From Bacillota bacterium (GTDB taxonomy: Bacteria; Bacillota_A; Clostridia; Christensenellales; Aristaeellaceae), in contig JAEZSP010000056.1 of the NCBI GenBank assembly GCA_023421735.1, positions 10,473-74,472 of the forward strand: a DNA stretch of 64,000 bases. The letters run 5' to 3'. Below the pieces are notes generated by a model. That model had not been told where the DNA came from, made no database searches, and was given only the letters and a program-made list of their open reading frames with translations. This document shows, one piece after another, positions 26,338 to 35,004 of this stretch (position 1 is its first letter; every line of letters starts with the position of its first letter). Both the position numbers and the translations under genes were made by a program.

Positions 26338-27195
26338 TTATCTGTTGCCCAGAACCTTGAGCAGGGCGTTCATATAGCCAAAGGATTCGGACGCGATGGC
26401 GCATGCGCCCGCGTAGCTCTGATCGGGGCCGATGACCTCGAGGGATACCGGGCCTTCATAGCCCACATCCACGAGCGCCTTGAAGTAGCCCTTCAGGTCG
26501 ATGTCGCCGCGGCCACAGGCCTGCATGGCCGGCGGGCCGGGGGGGATGACGCCCTTCGGCGCGGGACGGCCGTCCGGCATGACCGGCGGCTCGGCGTCCG
26601 GGTCGGGCAGTTTGCAATCGCGGATGTGAATGTGCTTTACGCGGCTGGCGATCTTGGGAAGCGCCTCCGCCGGGTTCTCGCCCGCGCGAATGATGTGCGA
26701 AGGATCCATGTCGACGCCGAAGTTTTCCATCTTCACCGCTTCCATAAGTTCCAGAGTGGTCTCGGTGTTGTAAACGGACGCGCCCACATGCGCCTTCATG
26801 CAAAGGGTCACGCCATAGGCTTTGCAGATGGCTGCTGAATTTTTGACGGTTTCGGCGCAGAAGGCGACGCCGCCTTCCTGACCGGTCTTTCCGTTGGGGC
26901 CGACGTTTACGATCGGAACGCCCAGATCCGCAGCGGCCTTCGCGGCCTTGCGAACCATCGCCGGGTCCTGCGTTGCAAGTTCCATCGAGAGAAGCTCGAG
27001 GCCCGTCTCCGCCTGCGCGGCCTTGATTTCAGCAATCGACTGCGCGGTGGCTTCGGGATCCGTCAGTTTCAGGTGGGGGTTCATGCCCGGAATTGCCGAA
27101 AGCTCGATTCCGTCGTATCCCGCCTGTTTGATGCCCTTGAATGCCTCCATGACGGAGAAGGGCTTAAAGAGAACCGAATTGACGCCCAGTTTCAT
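26338..27195 (-). CDS. Sugar phosphate isomerase/epimerase (xylose isomerase-like TIM barrel)
   Basis: 285 residues with the AP endonuclease 2-like barrel: GYDGIELSAIPG (about 27-38), metal-site pieces in FGVDMDPSHIIRAG, VKHIHIRDC and EGPVSLEVIG. These enzymes act on ketoses or inositol derivatives and commonly sit beside Gfo/Idh genes. It is the first gene of the 27.2-21.8 kb operon, with AAGGAGGAAGATC before the ATG and a good promoter upstream. Confidence 0.88.
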   Translation of the reverse strand: MKLGVNSVLFKPFSVMEAFKGIKQAGYDGIELSAIPGMNPHLKLTDPEATAQSIAEIKAAQAETGLELLSMELATQDPAMVRKAAKAAADLGVPIVNVGPNGKTGQEGGVAFCAETVKNSAAICKAYGVTLCMKAHVGASVYNTETTLELMEAVKMENFGVDMDPSHIIRAGENPAEALPKIASRVKHIHIRDCKLPDPDAEPPVMPDGRPAPKGVIPPGPPAMQACGRGDIDLKGYFKALVDVGYEGPVSLEVIGPDQSYAGACAIASESFGYMNALLKVLGNR

Positions 27196-27241
27196 TGATC
27201 TTCCTCCTTGACGACGCGCGCACGCGCTCGTTGCTTCGCTT

Positions 27242-27270
27242 ATTATACATGAACGCAACACTCTTTACAA
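27242..27270 (-). promoter_or_regulatory. Promoter of the sulfatase/oxidoreductase operon
   Basis: On the minus strand TTGTAA (27265-27270), 17-bp spacer, TATAAT (27242-27247). About 47 bp of leader precede the isomerase start codon. The A+T-rich spacer 27271-27487 separates it from the divergent nnr promoter and shows no gene. Confidence 0.7.
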
Positions 27271-27487
27271 TATGCACACCCGCACCAGCATCAAATAAGA
27301 GACGGAAAACATCAAATAGATGATTTCCGCGCACAGCATTGTTAAGGGGAAAACCCCGGAAATCGCCCTAAAAAACCACATATTAAACGGATCAAATTGG
27401 ATATTTCGACTGAAATGTAAAGAACAATTCACTGTTGTTGCGCCGCTCCGATACGTCGGATACCGTAAACACAAGAAAACTGAATGC

Positions 27488-27516
27488 TTGACAGGAAAGC
27501 GATGGCATTTTAAAAT
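27488..27516 (+). promoter_or_regulatory. Promoter of the nnr operon
   Basis: TTGACA (27488-27493), 17-bp spacer, TAAAAT (27511-27516), followed by GGGAGG at the ribosome site. Confidence 0.75.
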
Positions 27517-27538
27517 AGGATGAAGGGAGGTGGAATTT

Positions 27539-29002
27539 ATGCGCAAGCTCGTAACGCCAATTGAGATGCGGGAGCTTGAAAAAGCCTACCTCGAGGATAC
27601 CCGGATTCGACCGATCGAACTGATGGAACGTGCGGCGCAAAGACTTTGCGAGGCACTGACGGAGCTTTATGGCGCCGACAAAACGGTTTACTTTGCCTGC
27701 GGCCCAGGTGGCAACGGCGGGGACGGCTATGCCTGCGCGCGGCTGTATGCCGCAGGAGGTGGAATCGTCGTTGCTGTGGAGGTCGTTCCCCCGGTATCGG
27801 CGGACGCGCGCAAAAATCGACAGCGCGCGGAGGACGCGGGCGTGACGGTGACGGTCGATTGGCGCAATCTGCCCGCGCCGGACGTGTGGGTGGACGCGGT
27901 GTACGGTATCGGCCTCTCCCGTGCGCCCGAAGGCGAGGCTGCGGAGATCATTGAACGGATGAACGCCGACAGTTCCGACATCGTTTCGGTGGACATACCC
28001 TCCGGGCTTGACGGCCTTTCGGGGCGTGCGTACGACAAATGCGTGTGCGCCGACCTCACCGTGACGTTTCAGCGCGCCAAGACCGGGCATTATCTTGCCG
28101 ACGGCCTTGATTTGTGCGGCGACGTGATCGTCAAGGACATCGGCATTCCCGAGTCCTTTCTGCCGCCGGATGCCGCGATGCTGGTTAATTACCACGACGT
28201 CAGGCCCATGCCCCGCAGGCGCAACAGCTATAAGGGGGAGTATGGACATCTTTTGATCGTCGCGGGTTCCTTCGGCATGGCGGGCGCGGCGGCGATGTGC
28301 GCGCTCGCGGCGATGCGCGCCGGGGCGGGACTGACGACCGTCGCGTGTCCGCGCTCCATCGTGCCTATCGTCCAGACCATTGCGCCCTGCGCCATGTGCG
28401 TGCCGCTGCCGGAGGCGGACGGCGCGCTGAGCGACGAGGCGGTGCCTGCGCTGACGGAAGCCATGCGGGGCAAGAGCTGCGTTGCGGTGGGCTGCGGGCT
28501 TTCGTGCCGCTGCGGCAAGGGCGTGATTCGCGTCCTATTGGAAAGCGGGCTGCCTGCCGTGATCGACGCGGATGCCATCAACATCATTGCGGGGGATGCG
28601 TCTCTGAAATCGCTTTTGACCGCAGACCATCTGATTACCCCCCATCCCGGCGAGGCGAAGCGGCTTCTCGGGCGGGAATTGACCGACCCGATTGCGGATG
28701 CCCGGGCGCTCAACGCTCTGGGCCCGGCTGTGATCCTCAAGGGGGCGTCGAGCGTGATCGCTTCCGACCGGGGCACGTTTGTCAGTGCATCCGGCTGTCC
28801 CGGCATGGCGAAGGGCGGTTCGGGCGACGCGCTCACGGGCATGGCAGGCGCGCTCATCGCGCAGGGACTCCAGCCGGGCGTGGCAGCCTACTTTGCGAGC
28901 GAGCTGCATGGGCTTGCGGGCGAGGCGGCACAGGAGGAGTTCGGCGAGCGCGGCATGCTGACGACTGATCTGATCGAGATGATTTCAGAGGTCGTCCTGT
29001 GA
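27539..29002 (+). CDS. nnr: Bifunctional NAD(P)H-hydrate epimerase / ADP-dependent dehydratase
   Basis: 487 residues. The N-terminal YjeF-N domain (about 1-210) has CGPGGNGGDGYACARLY and epimerises hydrated NAD(P)H. The C-terminal ribokinase-like domain (about 225-487) has GEYGHLLIVAGS, VIDADAINI, TPHPGE and the catalytic KGGSGDALTG, and dehydrates the S form using ADP. The ATG at 27539 is preferred because a GTG nine bases earlier lies within GGGAGGTG. The next gene overlaps the stop. Confidence 0.93.
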   Translation: MRKLVTPIEMRELEKAYLEDTRIRPIELMERAAQRLCEALTELYGADKTVYFACGPGGNGGDGYACARLYAAGGGIVVAVEVVPPVSADARKNRQRAEDAGVTVTVDWRNLPAPDVWVDAVYGIGLSRAPEGEAAEIIERMNADSSDIVSVDIPSGLDGLSGRAYDKCVCADLTVTFQRAKTGHYLADGLDLCGDVIVKDIGIPESFLPPDAAMLVNYHDVRPMPRRRNSYKGEYGHLLIVAGSFGMAGAAAMCALAAMRAGAGLTTVACPRSIVPIVQTIAPCAMCVPLPEADGALSDEAVPALTEAMRGKSCVAVGCGLSCRCGKGVIRVLLESGLPAVIDADAINIIAGDASLKSLLTADHLITPHPGEAKRLLGRELTDPIADARALNALGPAVILKGASSVIASDRGTFVSASGCPGMAKGGSGDALTGMAGALIAQGLQPGVAAYFASELHGLAGEAAQEEFGERGMLTTDLIEMISEVVL

Positions 29003-29433
29003 ACCTGCGCGCGCGGGTGCGCGCTGTGATTCCGGAATCCGCATTTCTTCGGCGCGATCGGGGCAACGCGCTTTATGTGACCGATGCGCCGCGTTACGGC
29101 TTTGCGGGCGCGGTGCCCGGTTTTCGCACCGAGGCGGGAAAAGGCCTTTTGCGCCTCTATATAAAAGAAGAAATCCTGCGCGCATGCGCATTTTCCCCGG
29201 ACGATGTGGCGGATACGCTCGCGCGGTTCGAGGATCTGTCGGCGACGGAAGAAGCGCTTTTTCTGTTTACGGAAGGGCTGAAACTGCTGGAGGCACCGGA
29301 CGCGGCCGGGTATCTCGCCTATGACAAAAAGGTCCGGCAGGCGGCGGCAGTCGCATTGCGCACGGGACGGGGCGGTGGGCTTTCCGCCTGCGCGCGTCTG
29401 CTTTCCGAAGTCAAAAGGAGGATGATCGAATGA
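28999..29433 (+). CDS. Uncharacterised protein between nnr and an MBL hydrolase
   Basis: 144 residues from a GTG overlapping the nnr stop by 4 nt; its own stop overlaps the next start. I recognise no family. It is rich in Ala, Arg and Leu, with a predicted helical C-terminal half and no membrane segment or signal. Tight coupling on both sides and a normal reading frame support it as a real gene. A role in nucleotide or cofactor housekeeping is only a guess from position. Confidence 0.6.
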   Translation: MNLRARVRAVIPESAFLRRDRGNALYVTDAPRYGFAGAVPGFRTEAGKGLLRLYIKEEILRACAFSPDDVADTLARFEDLSATEEALFLFTEGLKLLEAPDAAGYLAYDKKVRQAAAVALRTGRGGGLSACARLLSEVKRRMIE

Positions 29434-30059
29434 AACTGATCTGGCACGGACACTCCTGTTTTGAAATGGACTTTAAAAACGGCCCGCGCGTGATCGCCGA
29501 TCCGTTTGATGAAAAGGTGGGCTACCCGGTGTGCAGGGCGGAAGCCGACATTGTGACGAACAGCCATGCGCACATGGATCACAATTACATTGCGGAATTG
29601 ACCGGAAACTTTTCACGGCTCAATCAGCCGGGCAGCTTTGTATTTGAAGACATTGCCATTGCGGGCTATCGTTCCTTTCACGACGATGCGGCCGGTCAAA
29701 AGCGCGGATCGAATCTCGTCTTCCTCTATGAGGCCAAGGATCTGAAGATCGCCCATCTTGGCGATCTTGGACATATGCCGGACGACGCGCTCTTTGCGGC
29801 GCTCTCGGGGCTTGATGTCATGCTCATCCCCATCGGCGGCTTCTATACCATCGACACGCCGACCGCCGTCGAGATCATTCGCCGCGCAAAGCCCCGTGTC
29901 GCGGTCGCCATGCACTTTCGCACGCCCAGGATTAATTTCCCCATTGCCGATGAAAAACAGTTCGTTGAACTGACGGGCGCTCAGTTTGTTGGCGCGCGCG
30001 AGGTTGAAATCACGAAGGGAGAATTGCCAAGGGCGATGGTTTTGGAGTGGCCGAAATAG
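29430..30059 (+). CDS. Metallo-beta-lactamase-fold hydrolase (UPF0173/UlaG-like)
   Basis: 209 residues. The MBL metal motif NSHAHMDHN places ligands at His46, His48, Asp50 and His51, followed by GYRSFHDD, HLGDLGHMP and AMHFRTPR. The start MKLIWHGHSCFEM is typical of UPF0173 and UlaG-like lactonases. The substrate is unknown. It is the third gene of the nnr operon, with AAAGGAGGATGATCGA before the ATG. Confidence 0.85.
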   Translation: MKLIWHGHSCFEMDFKNGPRVIADPFDEKVGYPVCRAEADIVTNSHAHMDHNYIAELTGNFSRLNQPGSFVFEDIAIAGYRSFHDDAAGQKRGSNLVFLYEAKDLKIAHLGDLGHMPDDALFAALSGLDVMLIPIGGFYTIDTPTAVEIIRRAKPRVAVAMHFRTPRINFPIADEKQFVELTGAQFVGAREVEITKGELPRAMVLEWPK

Positions 30060-30116
30060 GCGATGCCGCCTATCATTTGCGATGAAACAAAATAGCCCGG
30101 TATGCGGAGGCAGATT

Positions 30117-30150
30117 CCAATCGCGCGAGACGTCAGTCCCGCGCGATTGG
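30117..30150. repeat. Inverted repeat after the MBL hydrolase gene
   Basis: CCAATCGCGCG (30117-30127) pairs perfectly with CGCGCGATTGG (30140-30150). Neither strand has a T run after it, so it is not a standard terminator, though it may serve to end or protect the convergent transcripts. Confidence 0.5.
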
Positions 30151-30202
30151 AGGAACATATTAAAATCGGGCAAAATCCGTTTGGGCTATGTCGCCAAGGC
30201 GG

Positions 30203-30613
30203 TCATTCGCCGGATTGTTTGTAGAAATTGAAATTTCCCACCTCGCCGCAAGGATCGATGCACCATTTTGCGGTGGCGTCTTTGGCCTGGTAGTATAGGA
30301 CATCCGCTGAGAGGGTACGCTTGCCGGCAAGCACGGCGTGCGCTGCCTTGAGACTGTCCGCATCGTATTGTTTCCCGCACGGGAACTGCTGTTGGCCCTT
30401 GAGCACATCCTCGAGCGCATCCGGAAACCACGGACTCGCAACGCGGTTCATGACGATGCAGCCGATGGCGAGCTTTGCCTCATAGCTGTCCTGTCCCGCA
30501 AGCGCGTAAATCGCCCGCGCGAGGCGGACGGTCGCCGCATCTTCTGTGAAGCTGACGGACGGCACGCACGCAATTGCGCACAAAACCAGCACCACCGCAA
30601 TGACCTTTCGCAT
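30203..30613 (-). CDS. SleB/CwlJ-type cell wall hydrolase, secreted
   Basis: 136 residues with a signal peptide (MRKVIAVVLVLCAIACVPSV, cleavage near SFTEDA) and the Hydrolase_2 domain: LARAIYALAGQDSYEAKLAIG with the expected catalytic Glu, VMNRVASPWFPD and QQQFPC. SleB-type enzymes degrade spore cortex during germination or peptidoglycan in general. There is no peptidoglycan-binding domain. The ATG at 30613 is set by GAGGTGTGCGGC; an in-frame codon nine bases upstream is not favoured. Confidence 0.85.
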   Translation of the reverse strand: MRKVIAVVLVLCAIACVPSVSFTEDAATVRLARAIYALAGQDSYEAKLAIGCIVMNRVASPWFPDALEDVLKGQQQFPCGKQYDADSLKAAHAVLAGKRTLSADVLYYQAKDATAKWCIDPCGEVGNFNFYKQSGE

Positions 30614-30637
30614 GCCGCACACCTCGCTTTCCTGCGT

Positions 30638-30666
30638 ATTATACTATGTTCTGTAATGGTTATCAA
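30638..30666 (-). promoter_or_regulatory. Promoter of the SleB-like gene
   Basis: On the minus strand TTGATA (30661-30666), 17-bp spacer, TATAAT (30638-30643). It looks like a vegetative sigma-A promoter rather than a sigma-G type. Confidence 0.65.
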
Positions 30667-30765
30667 TGGTTTTGTAATCATTTTGAAACAAATGTCTACA
30701 TTCATATCTATATTCACAATTCCCCCCGAATATGACAAAACCCGGCAAATCATGTCGGGCTTCTT

Positions 30766-30812
30766 CAAAAAGAGCGCTCCGCCTGCGAAGGCGGAGCGCC
30801 GGATGGTTTTTT
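30766..30812. terminator. Bidirectional terminator next to the XpaC-like gene
   Basis: GCGCTCCGCC (30774-30783) pairs with GGCGGAGCGC (30790-30799), extended by a T-A pair. On the minus strand TCTTTTTG follows, ending the XpaC-like transcript. On the plus strand a run of seven T (from about 30807) follows after a short gap. Confidence 0.8.
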
Positions 30813-30814
30813 TA

Positions 30815-31849
30815 TTATAGTTTCAACTGCATGGCCTGCTGTGTGAGCCCATCCTTGGCAATCATGGTTTCGAGCACCTGAATGTCCGAGGAAATATCGA
30901 TGGCCTCTGCGGCGAAGAGCTGGTCGAGCTGCTTTTCGAAGGCATGTACGAGCGTCGAGAGGATGTCCTCGATGTTCTTTTTCGCTGCGACGATGTTTTC
31001 GCCCTGATAGCTCTGCTTTTCGAGCATGGAGTACGAGGTCAGAAGTTTCACGGTTGTGGGCAGGTAATAGTTCATAAATTTGCGCACCTGGCTGGACGGT
31101 TCGGGATTTTGTTCGATGAACTCATAGATGTCGTCCGTCAATTCCGCGATGCGGTCAATTTTCTGCGAAACACCTTCGTCGAGGATCTTGTCGTTGAGCA
31201 ACTTGAGCTTTTTGAGGATTGCCTCGTGATCCGATTCCTTGTCGGGCGCGGGTTCCTCACGCGGCGCTTCCCTGGTCGCTTCCTGCCTTTCGCTCTGCGG
31301 CTGAGAAGGCGCATAGGGGGTCTGATTTACGCGCTGCGCGTTTTTGAAGCTCGAGGAAAACTCGCTTTTGATATTGCGGGTGATCTCGCCGACCACGCCC
31401 TTGAGATCGCTCAGGTCGATGTCGATATCCGCACGCACGCGCGGCCCGCCCTTGGTTTCGGCCTCGTATTCCGCCTGCTCGTCCTGATTGAATGCGGCGG
31501 ATGGCTCGAGTACGAGGTAGCCGACGGAATAATCGATGTATGCGTCGGGCCCCAGGTAACCGTTCTGGATCATCTCGCCCAGTATGTGTACGACGGATTC
31601 GCGCGACTCACCCACGGCAGATGCAATCTTTTTGAGTGAAATGTGCGCACGCGAACCAACCACACCCATATAGTTACGGTAGGTCACAAGTCTTTTCTTT
31701 TTCCATAGCGCGCGGACTTTTAAAAATCCGAGAATGGCCGTGATAGGCCAGAGCTGGATCACCGCCGTCACGACGATCGCGATCCAGGATGGACCCTCGT
31801 CTGCGTGCGTGGGGATCGGAACGCGCTTTTTGGTACGCGCCGTAGGCAT
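30815..31849 (-). CDS. XpaC-like protein (5-bromo-4-chloroindolyl phosphate hydrolysis family)
   Basis: 344 residues. It has one membrane segment (about 20-43), a winged-helix-like stretch (about 65-115, ISLKKIASAVGESRESVVHIL), a charged linker rich in Pro, Glu and Gln (about 180-205) and a helical C-terminal domain like XpaC. XpaC relatives lie next to toxic-anion resistance TelA genes in many Bacillota; no telA is present here. The biochemical role is not established. Confidence 0.7.
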   Translation of the reverse strand: MPTARTKKRVPIPTHADEGPSWIAIVVTAVIQLWPITAILGFLKVRALWKKKRLVTYRNYMGVVGSRAHISLKKIASAVGESRESVVHILGEMIQNGYLGPDAYIDYSVGYLVLEPSAAFNQDEQAEYEAETKGGPRVRADIDIDLSDLKGVVGEITRNIKSEFSSSFKNAQRVNQTPYAPSQPQSERQEATREAPREEPAPDKESDHEAILKKLKLLNDKILDEGVSQKIDRIAELTDDIYEFIEQNPEPSSQVRKFMNYYLPTTVKLLTSYSMLEKQSYQGENIVAAKKNIEDILSTLVHAFEKQLDQLFAAEAIDISSDIQVLETMIAKDGLTQQAMQLKL

Positions 31850-31871
31850 GATTCATCCCTCCACGCTCCAA

Positions 31872-31900
31872 AGTATACCATACTCAGCCATTCATTGAAA
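31872..31900 (-). promoter_or_regulatory. Promoter of the XpaC-like gene
   Basis: On the minus strand TTTCAA (31895-31900), 17-bp spacer, TATACT (31872-31877), 22 bp before the start codon. Confidence 0.6.
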
Positions 31901-31910
31901 GTGGGAAGTG

Positions 31911-31939
31911 TTGCAATTATGCGTTTTGTGGACTATAAT
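31911..31939 (+). promoter_or_regulatory. Promoter of the ADP-ribosylglycohydrolase-like gene
   Basis: TTGCAA (31911-31916), 17-bp spacer, TATAAT (31934-31939). It is divergent from and adjacent to the XpaC-like promoter. Confidence 0.75.
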
Positions 31940-31965
31940 GTCCGAAAAACGGGCGGAGGGATTAC

Positions 31966-33948
31966 ATGGTAGAAAATCTGTTGCGCACATATGCGGGCTG
32001 GCTCGCGAAGCTCGTGGGGATACGGCTCGGCGCGCCCATCGAGGGCTGGACATATGAAAAGATCGCCGCAGAAATCGGCGAAATCGACGGTTATGTGGAA
32101 GATATTTCCCGCTTTGCGGCGGACGACGATTCCAATGGCCCGATGATCTTTATTCGCGCGCTGCGGGATTACGGCCTCAACGCCACGGCGGAGGACATCG
32201 GCAACACATGGCTGAATTACACGCCCTACGAGCACGGTATGTTCTGGTGGGGTGGGTACGGCGTTTCGACCGAGCACACCGCGTATCTGAATCTCGCAAA
32301 CGGCATTCCGGCGCCGCGTTCCGGTTCGACGCAGCAAAACGGCGCGGCGGTTGCGGAACAGATCGGCGGACAGATTTTCATTGATACATGGGGCCTCGTG
32401 TTTCCCGGCGACCCGGCGCGCGCGGCGGAATATGCGGCCCGTGCGGCGAGCGTCAGCCATGACGGTGAGGGAAAATACGGGGGCATGTACGTCGCCGCAG
32501 CGGTTGCCATGGCGTTTGGGGAGCGCGACATTGAGAAGATCGTTCTGGGCGCGCTTGATTTCATCCCCGACTGCGCGTATGCCCGCGTGGTGCGCGCGGT
32601 GAAGGCATTCCGGGACGAAAACCCCGACGATTGGCGCGCCTGTTTCCGGTACATATTTGAAAACTTCGGCTACGACCGCTATCCCGGCGCGTGCCATATC
32701 ATTCCCAACGCCGCGGTGATGACACTTTCCATGCTCTACGGCGGCGGCGACTTCGACCGGACGCTCAACATCTGCTGTATGTGCGGATGGGATACGGATT
32801 GCAATGTGGGGAATGTTGCGGCCATCATGGGCGTCATGCTGGGCATCGAGAAGATCGCGTACCAAAAGTGGCTTGCGCCCATCAACGACGGCTTTGCGGT
32901 TTCCTCACTCATGGGTTCCCTCAATTATATGGACGCTCCCTGGTGTGCGCGTTATCTTAACGATCTCGCGCTCTGGCTTGCGGGCAGGGAGAGCCATTTT
33001 GATCCGGGGATTCGCATCTACGACTTCGCATTCCCCGGTTCCACCCACTCCTTTGAGGCGGAAAACGCGGAAATGGAAAACGCGGGCGGCTGTCTGCGGT
33101 GTCGATGTGTCGGCCCTGCCGAAATCTTTCGCCGGACGTACCGCGCGCCGATGTCGTTTATGGACGATCGGTATCAGCCGGTGATGAGCCCTGAACTGTA
33201 CCCCGGGCAGCGGGTGACGTTCAAGCTGCGCGGCGCAAATGTGCGCGTGCGTGCGTTTGCGCGGGATATGCTGTCGGGGCGGATCATCGAGGGCGAAGAT
33301 GTGATGCTCAACGGCGCGGCCGAGGTTTTTGTCGATCTTCCCACGCTCGAAAACGCATGCATGGAGCGCGCGGGCATTTTGGTTGACGGGGGGGAAGTGT
33401 TCATCGACGAAATGCGCTTATCGGGAAAGCCGGACTATGCCGCCGATTTCGCACACATTCCCATGGAAAGGCACCACGGCGGGCGCACGAGCCTGCAGGC
33501 GTTTACGCGCCACAAGGGCATCGCCGGGATTGAAGACGGGCAGCTTTCGCTGTCCTGTGCGGACAGCGGCGCGGTATTTACGGGGGATGTGGAGTGGGAC
33601 GATTACGCATTCGAGGCGGAAATGGTTCCCGTCGCGCCGGGCGACTGCGCGCTGATCGTGCGTGCGGCGGGCGCCGTTTTAAACGTCTCTGTTTCCCTCG
33701 AGCCCGAGGGCGTGCTGCGGGCATATGCGGGCAATCAAATTCTCGCCGAAGCGGCGTGCGCATTTGAGATTGGGAAAAAATACGCCCTGCGCATTGAATG
33801 CGCGGGCGATTTGGTGCGCGTGTACGCGGATGGAAGAGACCTTTTGTCCTTTCAAACCACGCGTGCGCGCGGCGCCGTTGGCTTTGGCGTTCGGCGCGGC
33901 GCACACATGCATGTCACTCGGTACGCGGTAAGGCCATGTCGGGGGTAA
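31966..33948 (+). CDS. ADP-ribosylglycohydrolase-family protein with C-terminal beta-sandwich domain
   Basis: 660 residues. The N-terminal domain (about 1-345) has the DraG-like metal motifs FAADDDSNGP (about 50-59) and GWDTDCNVGN (about 276-285). Residues about 360-480 form a beta-rich region and about 490-655 a LamG-like or glycosidase-associated beta-sandwich (DGQLSLSC...GALIVRAAG-type repeats). Such multidomain forms often sit in glycan-use regions and may act on N- or O-glycosides rather than ADP-ribose; this is inferred. The last 35 bases overlap the convergent lgt gene. Confidence 0.85.
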   Translation: MVENLLRTYAGWLAKLVGIRLGAPIEGWTYEKIAAEIGEIDGYVEDISRFAADDDSNGPMIFIRALRDYGLNATAEDIGNTWLNYTPYEHGMFWWGGYGVSTEHTAYLNLANGIPAPRSGSTQQNGAAVAEQIGGQIFIDTWGLVFPGDPARAAEYAARAASVSHDGEGKYGGMYVAAAVAMAFGERDIEKIVLGALDFIPDCAYARVVRAVKAFRDENPDDWRACFRYIFENFGYDRYPGACHIIPNAAVMTLSMLYGGGDFDRTLNICCMCGWDTDCNVGNVAAIMGVMLGIEKIAYQKWLAPINDGFAVSSLMGSLNYMDAPWCARYLNDLALWLAGRESHFDPGIRIYDFAFPGSTHSFEAENAEMENAGGCLRCRCVGPAEIFRRTYRAPMSFMDDRYQPVMSPELYPGQRVTFKLRGANVRVRAFARDMLSGRIIEGEDVMLNGAAEVFVDLPTLENACMERAGILVDGGEVFIDEMRLSGKPDYAADFAHIPMERHHGGRTSLQAFTRHKGIAGIEDGQLSLSCADSGAVFTGDVEWDDYAFEAEMVPVAPGDCALIVRAAGAVLNVSVSLEPEGVLRAYAGNQILAEAACAFEIGKKYALRIECAGDLVRVYADGRDLLSFQTTRARGAVGFGVRRGAHMHVTRYAVRPCRG

Positions 33949-34849
33949 ATCGGTAGAGAACGCAGGTCGCAGCGAGCGACGCGAGATAGAGCGCGAGCGC
34001 GGCGGGGGAGACGGAGCCGAGGACGCCTGTCCCGACCAGAACCGCCGCCGCGAAGCACAGCACCGGGGCCGCGACGCGCCAGAGGAGTCCGCCCCGTGCG
34101 CGCCGTGCGAATGCCAGCGCGACCACGAACAACGCGAGCAGACTCAGAAGTTGCGACACGCGCACACTGCCCCAATAGAGGCTGTCCGTGCGCAGGCCTT
34201 CGACCGCGCCGCGTTCGAGCGCGTACAGGAATACGTACCACAAAAAGATGTCGCCGGTTTTTCGGAAGAAGCGCCTGCGTTCCGCGATGAGCAGAAACGC
34301 GACGATGAGAAAGCACCACATCGACTCGTAAAAAAACGTTGCCGCGTGCCACTTCCCATCCGCTGCGATGAACACCCCGGCGGGAAAGAACTGGTACTTG
34401 GCATTTTGGATTGCGACGCCGTATGCCTCCTGGTTGAGAAAGTTTCCCCAACGCCCGATGGCCTGCCCCAGCGCGAGCGAGGGCGCGGCGAGGTCGGCCA
34501 GGTGCCAGAATCCGACCTTCTTCCAGCGCGCGTAGATGAGGGCGGCGATGGCGCCGCCGATGACCGCGCCATAGATCGCAAGGCCACCAAGGCGCAGGTT
34601 CAGAATGGAGAGAAGATCGCCCTTGTAAAGGTCCCACTCGAACGCCACGTAGTAAAGGCGCGCGCAGACGACCGAGATTGGCACCGCGATGAGCGTGAGG
34701 TTCAGCGTCGTCTCGGGCGGCACGCCCAGGCGCTTTTCGCGCCGGGACGCGAGCAATACGCCTAGGAGGACCCCCAGTGCCATCAGAATCCCGTAGAACC
34801 GAATGGGAAATCCCGCGATCGTCAAGGAATTGCGGCTTAATTCGAACAA
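33914..34849 (-). CDS. lgt: Prolipoprotein diacylglyceryl transferase
   Basis: About 311 residues with seven membrane helices and the Lgt signature GQAIGRWGNFLNQEAYG (about 132-148 from the chosen start). It transfers diacylglycerol from phosphatidylglycerol to the lipobox Cys of prelipoproteins. The start is set at TTG 34849, seven bases after the GAGGTGG ribosome site; a GTG at 34858 lies inside that site. The C-terminal 90 residues add extra hydrophobic helices beyond the usual end. The terminal 35 bases overlap the convergent gene. Confidence 0.9.
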   Translation of the reverse strand: MFELSRNSLTIAGFPIRFYGILMALGVLLGVLLASRREKRLGVPPETTLNLTLIAVPISVVCARLYYVAFEWDLYKGDLLSILNLRLGGLAIYGAVIGGAIAALIYARWKKVGFWHLADLAAPSLALGQAIGRWGNFLNQEAYGVAIQNAKYQFFPAGVFIAADGKWHAATFFYESMWCFLIVAFLLIAERRRFFRKTGDIFLWYVFLYALERGAVEGLRTDSLYWGSVRVSQLLSLLALFVVALAFARRARGGLLWRVAAPVLCFAAAVLVGTGVLGSVSPAALALYLASLAATCVLYRFTPDMALPRTE

Positions 34850-34872
34850 TATTACCACCTCTATCGGCGCCT

Positions 34873-34902
34873 ATTATAATCATTTTGGCGCGGAATTGTC
34901 AA
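34873..34902 (-). promoter_or_regulatory. lgt promoter
   Basis: On the minus strand TTGACA (34897-34902), 18-bp spacer, TATAAT (34873-34878). It is close to and divergent from the promoter at 34913-34941. Confidence 0.8.
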
Positions 34903-34912
34903 TACAAGGTCG

Positions 34913-34941
34913 TTGCATCATCAACATAGAATGCTTATAAT
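34913..34941 (+). promoter_or_regulatory. Promoter of the HlyD-like/sepF cluster
   Basis: TTGCAT (34913-34918), 17-bp spacer, TATAAT (34936-34941), 63 bp before the first start codon. Confidence 0.75.
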
Positions 34942-35004
34942 AGGAATATGGTGGATAGAAATGTCTGCCTTTATGCGCGAATTTGACGGGCGGAGTGTGT
35001 TTAC

